In this document: positions 24,753 to 33,692 of the stretch, piece after piece
Position numbering within the stretch: position 1 is the first letter of the stretch
How the letters are laid out: every line of letters begins with the position of its first letter
Source of the DNA: Diphasiastrum complanatum
Taxonomy: Eukaryota; Streptophyta; Lycopodiopsida; Lycopodiales; Lycopodiaceae
Direction: 5' to 3'
Assembly: GCA_029204225.1 (NCBI GenBank)
Contig: CM055096.1
Span: 29,504,995 to 29,568,994 of the forward strand
DNA length: 64,000 bases
Made by a program: the position numbers and the translations under genes
Notes under the pieces: model-generated
Told to the model about the DNA's origin: nothing
Databases searched by the model: none
Seen by the model: only the letters and a program-made list of their open reading frames with translations

Positions 24753-24832
<80 letters not shown>
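24753..24832 (+). repeat. LINE 3' tail: (TTTC)n then (TC)n
   Basis: The LINE end motif ATTAATAAAG is followed directly by eight or so TTTC units and then about 24 TC units. The minus-strand LINE copy has the same motif followed by a CT run. Confidence 0.9.
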
Positions 24833-24834
<2 letters not shown>

Positions 24835-24839
24835 ATCAC

Positions 24840-24925
24840 AACAAACAACAAAAACCATGCTGAATCATTTTGAACAAAAACCATGCCGAATCATGTTAAA
24901 CAAAAACCATGCTGAATCATGCTGA
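24840..24925. repeat. ~26-bp tandem repeat
   Basis: Three copies of 'aacaaaaaccatgctgaatc' with changes, then two more diverged units up to about 24990. Confidence 0.8.
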
Positions 24926-25158
24926 ACCACACTGCATCGTACTGAGCTTTACTGAAACATTTTTCAACCATATAGAATCGTTTTTCAACCATACTTTCTC
25001 TCTCTCTCTCTCTCTCTACATAAACCATAAAACCGAAGTTACCGAACTAAAACCATTAAGAACACTGTGAATAGGATCATCGTAATATATAATATCGGGC
25101 CACATGGCACCAAAATGGGGTACAATGATGTTCCATGAACGTAATGAAAACTATACAA

Positions 25159-26101
25159 CTAAGACTCGTCGGAGTCATGGTAGTCAAAATCATCCGAGTC
25201 TGTGCCTGTATGCTGATTCCAAGGGTCTGCAGATGAATCGGAACCAGAGGGAAGTTGGAACCATACGCCGTGGTGTGGCCCTAGCTCTGCTGCGTGATTT
25301 GGCTCTCTGCTGCGTGCTATGGCTCTGGATCCTCCCCCTGCCTCTACCTCTACCTGTGTCTACTCCTGCATGTCTGTGTGTTAGGTGGTTGTGATCCTAC
25401 GCCCTGGGATGGCCCTATCCACTGTGATGATGCCTGGCCGACGGCTGCCTATGATGCTCCACTCATGTCTACAAAAAGTGAACTCATCCCCTCCTCCCAG
25501 AACCTTTAGGTCTCCCTCTAGGCCTACGGGCAGGAATGGCTGGCTCCTCCTCTGTCTCCGCATCATGGTCCACCAGCAGGTCAGCCAGGTCATCCCCCTG
25601 TGCCTCTGCCCCCATCTCCTCGTCCTCCTCCGTATCCCCCTCAACCCACTCCTCCTCCTCCTCATAGTCAACCCCGAGCTCCTCTCCACCCTCATCATCT
25701 CCCTCTGCCTCTCTGTCCTCCTCTGCCGCCGTAAAGCCCGTGCATCAGCCTGTGCCTGTCTATAGAACTCTCTATAAATCTCATCATCCATCTCCTCCTG
25801 CGTGGGTGGTGCCCGAGGAGCAACAACTGCCGAATCCACCAAGCAAGAGTCAAGGTTCACCTGCAACCAAAAACAATACATTGTTGTTAGGCAGGTATTT
25901 TGCAATTCATTGCATATTTCGAAAGCAATACAATTCGTCAAAGCATAGCAAGAAACAAGGTAATGATGTGACTCACCTCGAGCATCTGGCCTTCTCCTCG
26001 TGTGCGCCTCGGCATACGGCCGTTGGTGTTCACAAACACCAATCGCATAGGCTGCTCGATGGATAACCTTTTCCTCTTCTGCATGCGATACAAGGCCCAT
26101 G
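25159..26101 (-). pseudogene. hAT-like transposase, C-terminal exons with acidic/AT-hook tail
   Basis: Minus strand. Exon A (26101-25977) reads TWALYRMQKRKRLSIEQPMR then LVFVNTNGRM, matching the hAT end region 'WSTYS.IHTKKRNRL....KLVFVH.N.RL' that follows the dimerisation core. A 116-bp intron (25976-25861) has donor GTGAGT and acceptor TTGCAG in phase 0. Exon B continues VNLDSCLVDSAVVAPRAPPT and EEMDDEIYREFYRQAQADAR. After a frame change comes a long Glu/Asp stretch and an AT-hook, RRPRGRPKGSGRRG, near 25502-25540. After a further change the frame ends HHGVWFQLPSGSDSSADPWN and DSDDFDYHDSDES, with the stop at 25159-25161. The catalytic N-terminal part is absent because a Copia LTR starts at 26102. 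Family assignment rests mainly on exon A. Confidence 0.55.
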
Positions 26102-26945
26102 TGTTAGATTTTCTTATGCTCAGCCTTAACAAATCGTTCAAGTAATGAGCATCCTGAAAACAGACGAAGGCCGACACAATATTTCGGACCTTTGCATTTT
26201 TTAAAAGAACTTCATTTTTCTTAAAACGTTTTTCCGTTTTTAAGACACTGTCATCTTTTTCGCATTTTTCGCACCTTTGGAAAAAATGCGACATTGCGAC
26301 CAGATTTCATTTTAAGGGCACTGTCGGGTTTTTCACATTTTTCGCACTTTCGGGAAAAATGCGACATTGTGACCAAACCTCATTTTTAAGGCACTGGCGG
26401 GTTTTTCGCATTTCTCTGCCTTCAGGAAAAATGCGACACTGTGACCAAACTTCATTTTAAAGGCATTGTTGGGTTTTTTGCATTTTCTCTGCTCACCTTC
26501 GCGTTTTTCGGGTTTCTCCAACAGTGGCAGACCAACGTCGTCAACTTATCATAAACCCTAAAATAGCTGGACCGCTAAATATCCCAAGGGCGGTTACCCA
26601 CTTTGTACATATACACAAATTGGCGTAAATAGCATTCAATGCTTGTAAGATATTTTTTGAAGACACTTGTAAATATATACTACTAGCTGAATCAAGCAAT
26701 GTAAGTGTTTTTAACATTATAATCAAAGTTCTTTTGTGGCCAGCGTTATCACGCTCAACAACTTGAAGTTATTACTTCAAGCCATTGTACTCACTGTTAA
26801 TATTAATCAGAGCGCAATTTTCTGTCTCACTACTGTATTGTTCATTTGCGAAATTTGTATGAATGATTCATCCTCTGCATTTCTCTTGCGGATTATCAGT
26901 CTTGTTCCTACCAAGACGTCTCTCTAGCAAACGCACAGCCAACAG
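26102..26945 (+). mobile_element. 5' LTR of Copia-1 (family A) with 73-bp array
   Basis: Starts TGTTAGATTTTCTTATG, resembling the family-A starts at 18947 and 42338, and interrupts the hAT-like gene. It contains the ~73-bp tandem array at 26243-26513. The right end is placed at about 26945 ('agccaaca'), just before the leader of the gag ORF. No canonical tRNA-Met primer site was found after it. Confidence 0.55.
26243..26513. repeat. ~73-bp tandem array inside the Copia-1 LTR
   Basis: Three full units and a partial one, each beginning close to GGCACTGTCGGGTTTTTC. Each unit contains a short palindrome, CGCATTTTTC facing GAAAAATGCG, across a loop of about 10 bases. Confidence 0.9.
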
Positions 26946-26990
26946 TATTCCGACAATCGTTGTTTCTACCAACGATCTCGTTCAACCATA

Positions 26991-28490
26991 ATGGATCCAT
27001 CATCTAGTTCATCTCTCATTGACAAACTCGATGGAGATAACTACCATCTCTGGAAATTCAAGATGAAGGTTATACTACTAGCCAAAGAACTGTGGGACAT
27101 CGTTGATGGCACAGAGCTGAAACCAGAAGGTGATGCAGCCAACATCACCAAGTGGAGACTGAGAGATGGCAAAGCATTTGCCATGATCACCCTCAACATC
27201 AAGGATACTCAGATCAGCCACATACGTGCTGCTCAGACTGCTAAGAATGCATGGGACATCTTAGCAACTCTCTACGATATCAGGGATGTTACTTCTAAGT
27301 TACACTTGAGGAAGAAATTCTTCACCCTGAGGATGTCTGACGCAGAAAGTGTCATCTCAACACATCACGTTCAAAAATCTTATGGAGCAGATGACTGCAA
27401 CTGGCTCAGTCATAGAAGATTCCGATGCATTCATGACTCTATTATCGAGTCTACCTGAAGCCTACGAAAATTGGGTAATGGCAATTTCTGCCCAGGAGCA
27501 CCTCTGTCATGCCCATGACTGGTTACGGGTTGTCGGTCTACCGGTCCCTAGCGTGGACACGCTACCCGAGACCAGTCATGGGCATGTGTGTACATGGTCA
27601 TAATTAATGGTTGTAGGCCTAAACACTTGATGGTGGATTGGTATGGGTCTACCAGTGAGTCATTGGGGAACTAGATGACGTGGCCCAAATAGGCTGCAGA
27701 GGTGTCCAGTGAGGTGTCACAGTGCACTACTAGTGGTGCATGGGCCTTGGAGGGTATAAGTATACCTATTGGGCTCTCACTAGTGTATGCTTTGATAGCA
27801 TGACCGGTGGCAGGATGCTGCTGGTGTGATGCCTCATTCCTCTTTGTGATTGATCCATAGCTTGGGGGCTAGATCCGTTCGATCTAGGTTCGGTTGGGTT
27901 GGTTTGTCCACCATCAGGTTCCCTTATGTTGCTTGTGATTGGCATGCTTAGAATAAGATCCTTGGATTGAGGACTTTATAACCTCACTCTATCAAGAGTA
28001 ATATCACTGCTTCTACAAGAGGAGATCAGAAGATCAGCATCCTCCTCAGGCTCATGATCGGATCCTCAAGCTCTATATTCCAAAAATCAGAAATTTAGCT
28101 CCAAGAGATCTACAAAGTCAGGTTATACTGACAAGAAGAACAACAGGCAGACTGGACCAAATTCTGGTTCAAGATCGAATTCAAGTTTTTCATCATTCCA
28201 ACCGGTGCAGAAACTATTCTGCAGATACTGTAAGAGGATTGGCCACGAAAGCAAGGACTGCCGAACTTTGAAGTACAACAACGAAAAGAAGCAGTAGTTC
28301 CAACAACAAGCACACAGTGCTACAACCAGTCACTCAATTTAGCAACAAGAAGAAGATGAAGCAACTTGCATGACCAAAGTCGGAGAACAACAAGATATCG
28401 ATTCCTGGTATCTAGATTCTGAAGCAACTCAACACATGACTCACCATTGCGACTGGTTCAAGGACTACAAGTCATTTCCAGAAAGGTGAA
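26991..28490 (+). pseudogene. Copia-1 gag and protease, broken
   Basis: gag starts at an ATG at 26991: MDPSSSSSLIDKLDGDNYHL then WKFKMKVILLAKELWDIVDG, the UBN2-type Copia gag. A one-base frameshift near 27358 moves the rest into the next frame, which continues through LPEAYENWVMAISAQEHL. There a solo LTR (27505-27980) is inserted; gag resumes with TLSRVISLLLQEE. The nucleocapsid knuckle CRYCKRIGHESKDC (about 28220) is an intact CX2CX4HX4C. The protease motif reads WYLDSEATQHMT, where the family has DSG, so the catalytic loop is altered. Several stops follow. Confidence 0.88.
27505..27980 (+). mobile_element. Solo LTR (family C) inserted in Copia-1 gag
   Basis: A 476-bp insertion flanked by the perfect 5-bp target duplication ACCTC (27500-27504 and 27981-27985). 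Removing it and one duplication restores the gag frame exactly (GAG CAC CTC ACT CTA). It starts TGTCATGCCCATGACTGG and ends GAGGACTTTATA; a related copy ends ACTTTACA at 31547, so the family end is the usual CA. The first 82 bases fold as a hairpin: CATGCCCATGACTGGT faces ACCAGTCATGGGCATG, with an inner AGCGTG/CACGCT stem. Confidence 0.88.
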
Positions 28491-28495
28491 GTCAA

Positions 28496-29080
28496 GTTGC
28501 TGTCCAACGTTCTCCACGTTCCAAATTTGACCAAGAATCTGCTCTCAGTTAGAATCACCGATTCAGGTCGGAAGGTCAAATTCGATACAAAAGGCTGCAC
28601 AATTCTTGACAAATCCCGGAAGGTTCCAGCCTTTGGAAGAAGAAGCGGCTATCTTTATAAACTCAGCCACTGCTACTCTTCTAACAGTCAAGCTCTTCAC
28701 ACAACCACTTCTGAATCCACTGATATGTTGTGGCATTTCAGACTTGGCCACCTCAATTTCAGTAGTATCCAGCAAATGTCAGCTCAGAGTCTACAAGATT
28801 TGCCTTCTGTCAGCAAGCCAACTTCTCCATGCGAAAGCTGTATTATCAGCAAGCATGCTAGAAGCCCCTTCATTTCAGATTTAGTTCATACATCCAAGGG
28901 CTTGCTTGACCTTGTACATAGCGACATTTGTGGCCCGATGCAGACTGCTTCCACAGGGGGCGCTCTCTATTTCCTAACCTTCATTGACGACTTCTCTCGA
29001 AGGAATGCTACTTACTTCTTGAAGAACAAATCCGAAGCGTTCAAATTCTTCAAGCAGTTCAAGGCGTCTGCATTACAAAA
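28496..29080 (+). pseudogene. Copia-1 GAG-pre-integrase and truncated integrase
   Basis: The plus-strand frame continues the same polyprotein: VLHVPNLTKNLLSVRI, then the zinc-binding LWHFRLGHLNFSS and CESCIISKH motifs, then SDICGPMQTAST and FIDDFSRR, the start of the integrase catalytic core with its first Asp. Similarity stops at about 29077, after KSEAFKFFKQFKA. The rest of integrase, RT and RNase H are missing, so Copia-1 is 3'-truncated. Confidence 0.9.
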
Positions 29081-29084
29081 AATC

Positions 29085-29389
29085 TATCCTAACGAACTTC
29101 TATCTTCTAACTAATATCTAACTGAAAAGCTCACTAAAGCTTCTAACACTACTAACTAACCTCTAAACTTTGACTATTAAGTAACTTTTAAATCTCTCCA
29201 TCTTTTTTCACCTATTCATTCCTTTCTCCACTCCTAAATTCTAACATAATTTCACCTATTTCAAAATTTCAAAAATCTCTCTCATCATTCACACTCTCTC
29301 CCTTGCACACTCTCTCTCCCTATCAATCACGATTCTGCCCTCAATGATCAATCCACACTCTCTTCCAAGTTCCTCTTCTCTCAAGCATG

Positions 29390-29461
<72 letters not shown>

Positions 29462-29752
29462 GGACTCAGATTGGAATCTCGTGCTCTAAGGAGCTCTTGG
29501 GTACTTTTTCTTTCCATGTTAATAAAGACGGCTGCCAGTTTACTAAGGCCTAAGTACTGTAGCTAACATTGCAGCTTTAGACAAGTTTTACGTAAGTGAA
29601 CTGGATCTACATCTTGTGCTAAGTGCAAGATGCATTCTTATTTTAAAGTTAATCTTTTTCGGTCGATGAATAAAGCCCATGTCTTTGTACTTAAGATAAA
29701 ATGTGGCAGGTGAATCAAGCCCGCACGGGATGAAGACATTAGCTTTCTCTAA
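29085..29752. other. Non-coding sequence with (CT)n at 29391-29460
   Basis: AT/CT-rich sequence after the abrupt end of Copia-1. It includes a CT run of about 34 units. It may be leader or LTR sequence of another element, but no ends were identified. Confidence 0.5.
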
Positions 29753-30362
29753 TGTTGGAGGGTTTGCGGATATTGAGGCAATTCTAATTAGATTATTCAT
29801 TTATTAGAAGTTAATAAGTAAGAGGGATTTGGCACCCTGCGTGTGTAAGTACGACCTGATGATCACATAGTTATTTGATTACTTAAAAGTTAATAAAAGG
29901 ACTTTATGCCTTTTTGCATGAATTAAATGTCGCAAGGCCTAATAGTCAAGTTAGTGAACAAAAAAGGGCTCCCCCCAAATTTCAAATTTCAAATAATAAG
30001 GGAGGGAGAAACTGGCCAATAGGATTTGAGGCCAAAGCCCTAAAATCCACTATATATAGTGGTACTTTGTGATTCATTTTACATTTTTATTTCAATAAAG
30101 CAGGTGGAACCTCTATCAAATTGAAATTGGATGTCCTTACTCTTCTTTCTTGCTCCATCTCTCATGCTTTATTTGGATCTTCTTGTTATTTTGGATTTGC
30201 TAATTGTTGGGATTGATTCTTGTTATACTTTATGAGAGGAAAGAGAGAGAGAAAAGTAAGCTTTATCTTTGGTGGATTAGGGTTAATATGATCGTAGTGT
30301 TAGATGTTGAATCATAGGCATGTGTATGAATGCTATCGCCCTCATGGGAACGAATCTCCAAT
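29753..30362 (+). mobile_element. LTR family B, 5' part
   Basis: Starts TGTTGGAGGGTTTGCGGATA and has a TATA-like ACTATATATAGTGG near 30050, downstream of 'ggatttgaggccaaagccct'. The same order of words occurs on the minus strand at 44470-43714. Similarity ends at about 30362 after 'ctcatgggaacgaatctcc'; the missing tail appears inverted at 31036-31150. Confidence 0.72.
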
Positions 30363-31154
30363 TACGGGTTGTTGGTCTACCGGTCCCTAGCGTGGACACG
30401 CTACCCGAGACCAGTCATGGGCATGACACCATTGGTTAAAGCATATCATTCAAAAAATTAAAACTGATTCATAACTGATATTCTCTCTCTTCCCCAAGGA
30501 TCAACTTAATAAAATCTAGAAGAGATTACATTTACACATAGATTGACTGGTCTCAAAACCACAAACACGTGCTGGGCATTGTGCCTAGCTCGTGTTGGTA
30601 GAGGGAGTTGAGACCTGGCGACTAGATTCCTAGCGCTGGTTGAGCTGCCCAAGTTTTTGTCTGCCTAACTCCCCCTATAGTTCCGCTGTGATTCGACGCG
30701 CCCCCTCTGTCCTAAAACATAGTGTTGTATGGTAAAGCACGCTTTTTGGACTTAGTTTTTATTTTGCTGAGTAAATCTGGCAAGCCTGGCATAATCAGTC
30801 TAGCTCCTGGATATGGATCCAAGGAGCTATCCCGCCGACGGGCAGAATCAACTTAGCTCCTAGACATGGGTCCCAAGAGCTGACTAGGCCATCAGTTTGT
30901 GATTACTTGACTGACTTACCACAGGTTGGAGGCTCAGTCCTTGACTTCCTACTTGCTCTGGGACTTTTGGAAGTGCCCCCCCTCCAAGTCTTACGGGGCA
31001 CACTAGGTGCACCCGAGTCAACTTTACAACATCTTCCCCTCGTAGCAGGTTTTCCTATCCACCTTCAAACCTAGATCTTAGCAAATGCAAAGCATCAAGA
31101 GATGAAGAGGATTATAACTTCTAATTGTGACTATAAAGGAATTGGGGCCCTTAT
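30363..31154. other. Probable inverted segment joining broken LTRs
   Basis: The left edge (30363-30426) holds the hairpin head of LTR family C, reading TGTCATGCCCATGACTGG on the minus strand. The right edge (31036-31150) holds the tail of LTR family B on the minus strand. Inverting the segment would join the B body to its tail and the C head to its tail (31155-31547). The middle 600 bp has no recognised coding content. Confidence 0.55.
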
Positions 31155-31547
31155 GAGTACATGGTCATAATTAATGGTTGTAGGCCTAAACACATGGTGG
31201 TGGAGTTGGTATGGGTCTATCAGTGAGTGATTAGGGAACTGGATGACGTGGCCCAGATAGGCTGCAGAGGTGTCCAGTGAGGTGTCACAGTGCACTACTA
31301 GTGGTGCATGGGCCTTGGAGGGTATAAATATACCTATTGGGCTCTCACTAGTGTGTGCTTGATTCTGTGATTGGTAGCTACATGCTGCTAGTGTGATTCC
31401 TCTTTCCATGACTCTGATTGATCCATATCTTGGGGGCTAGATCTGTACGATCTAGGTTTGGTTGGGTTGGTTTATCCACCACCCGTTCCCTTGTGTTGTT
31501 GCTTTGATGGTATGCGTAGACTAGTATCCTGTAGTGAGGACTTTACA
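31155..31547 (+). mobile_element. LTR family C, tail part
   Basis: Over 90 % similar by eye to 27588-27980 of the solo LTR. Includes a TATA-like GGGTATAAATATACC near 31320 and ends ACTTTACA. Its head is missing here and is found inverted at 30363-30426. Confidence 0.82.
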
Positions 31548-32082
31548 AATGGGTTCTAGAAAATTTGCTAGTTTCGTTCTCAAGAATGTGGGCAGTAGTT
31601 CCGAGAATTGAAAACAAGCCTTGTGCATATTTTGGGTTCCTCCAACTTGGCCTTCTCTTGAGATTAGCATATTTCTAACCATGATGGAGGGTGTAAGCAT
31701 GGCCCCACCCTCACCCTCATCCAACGATGGAACATCCTCCATCTAGATGGAAGTATCATCATGACTCGTTATGCTTCACCCTTGAATGAGAGTGGGCCCT
31801 ACGTTGCACCCTTGGTCTATGTTGCTATCATATGAATACCCTCCTCCCTCATGTTATAATGTGAGTTACAAACTCTTTTACCTTCTATGATTCTCATATT
31901 AAAACCTACCGTACATTTGTAATTTATGCCATAGCATATAGTATATCAACTCATACCAAAGTTTAAAACTATAGGCTATGGGCTATTTCTTCAAATGTGA
32001 AAACGCACATGTACTAACCTACTCCATTTCGGTTTACGTTGGTTTCACATTGGGAAATAAGTTCAAGAGTAACGTAGGAGAA

Positions 32083-32126
<44 letters not shown>

Positions 32127-33285
32127 TGGTCACATGTAGGAGGCCAGAGGACTTATATTTGGAATATTCTCTTTTGCCTCTGGAGGTAGGCTCACGAGTC
32201 TAGTGGAGGTAGGAGGTTTCAGAAGTTTTATCTCTGGAGGTAGCCTGCTTTCAGAGGCAACCTCTGTGCCTTGAAAACAGAGACTGAGAAAGTTATCCGA
32301 AAACTTGAACAAAACTTTGGGCCCTAAAAGTGGCCTCCTGCAATCTACTGGACCTGGAGATGTGCCATTTTTTAAAGTGCAATTTTTTCTCAATACATGT
32401 ATGTCTTGGCATTTGGCGCCAACAAAATTGCATATAAAAAATCTGAATATTGTCGAAAATCTGATTTTGCAGGTCGTCGGAGATGTAAAAGTGCTAGTTG
32501 GAATTATGATTCTGCCAATCAGGCACCATCAAAGGCGAGGACCCACCTCCAACGTGTGGCATCACCCACCTATAACATGTGATGGGGCTAAGAGAGAGAG
32601 ATTAGTAAGGCATGGTCACATGAGAGATTTTGAAGTCTGATTCCTGGTGCACATCTAGGACTTGGTTGGAAAAGGCAGCCAATCCTTGGCTATGTGAAAA
32701 AGCTCTTTCTGGTTGTGCTACCACAGCCAGGAACTGGATTCTCTTGGAGCGCCAGGAAGTGGCTCTCATTTTTGTGCCATGTGGGCAAAAGCTAGTTTTT
32801 CGTTCCAGTTCCAAGCTGCACAGCCACAGGAACTGGCCCTCTCATGTGGCACCCCTAAAAAAGAGAGAGGGCTGCGATGGTGAGAGGGCCCCTCCTCTCT
32901 CCCATGGTTGCCACATACATTGTTAGGGTTGTGTAAGCCGAAACACTTGGAGGGCTAGCTAACAAAATTTTCTTTGTTTATCTTGTTTTGGATGTGGATT
33001 TATCCTCCGTGCTTGTTTTGGGATGTGTTTGGAGGTGATGCATTGAATGGATTTTGCTTCTTGTTTTCTTTGCTGCTAAGTGTTGAAAGCTTAGCAAATA
33101 ACCGGATCATGTTTGAGGAAATCGACAATTCCATTTGTGTTTTTGAGGAGATGAACATCAGGAACTAAAATACTTTGTTTGCTGGATTTAATGAGGAGCT
33201 AAGCGATTTGTGTAGTTGAAATTTTTGTTTAATGTTTGTTTTTTGTCATTTAGCTTTTTATTTTTAGGGTTAGCACATGTGTAAA

Positions 33286-33290
<5 letters not shown>
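31548..33290. other. Non-coding stretch, (GA)n at 32085-32124
   Basis: No recognised gene. A GA run sits at 32085-32124. The missing first exon of the enkurin gene could be here or further upstream, but I could not identify it. Confidence 0.45.

Positions 33291-33345
<55 letters not shown>
33291..33345. repeat. (GA)n microsatellite upstream of an enkurin exon
   Basis: About 27 GA units, ending 100 bp before the first recognised enkurin exon. Confidence 0.97.
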
Positions 33346-33349
<4 letters not shown>

Positions 33350-33445
33350 TTTTTCTAGTTGTCAACATCATGAACATGGTTTTTACGTAGCCATAGTTCA
33401 AAACTTAGCCCAAAAAAATATGTCCAAGTGCCATCTGTGTGGCAG

Positions 33446-33643
33446 TATGATCGCAGTGCAGATCCTTTTATGACTCATGTGGCTGAGGAAAGGCCAGCGG
33501 CGACATTTGGCTATCGATTGGGATCTCTGAAGCCCCAAACAAGCATGTACCTAAGAAAGCACTCAAAGGAGCCCTTTCACAAATGTAAGTTAATGGTAGT
33601 TGCTTTTCAAATTATTGTGATCTATTTCTATGAATATGAATCT

Positions 33644-33692
<49 letters not shown>

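Noticed and set aside
22060..24832. A single LINE with twin-priming (5' inversion)
   Set aside because: Both opposite-strand pieces contain the same C-terminal and 3' UTR region and differ strongly in sequence, so they are two insertions.
26156..26520. Minus-strand frames across the 73-bp array as an N-terminal extension of the hAT-like protein
   Set aside because: The hAT similarity stops at 26101 where a Copia-type LTR start is seen; the frames beyond are encoded by the LTR's tandem repeat.
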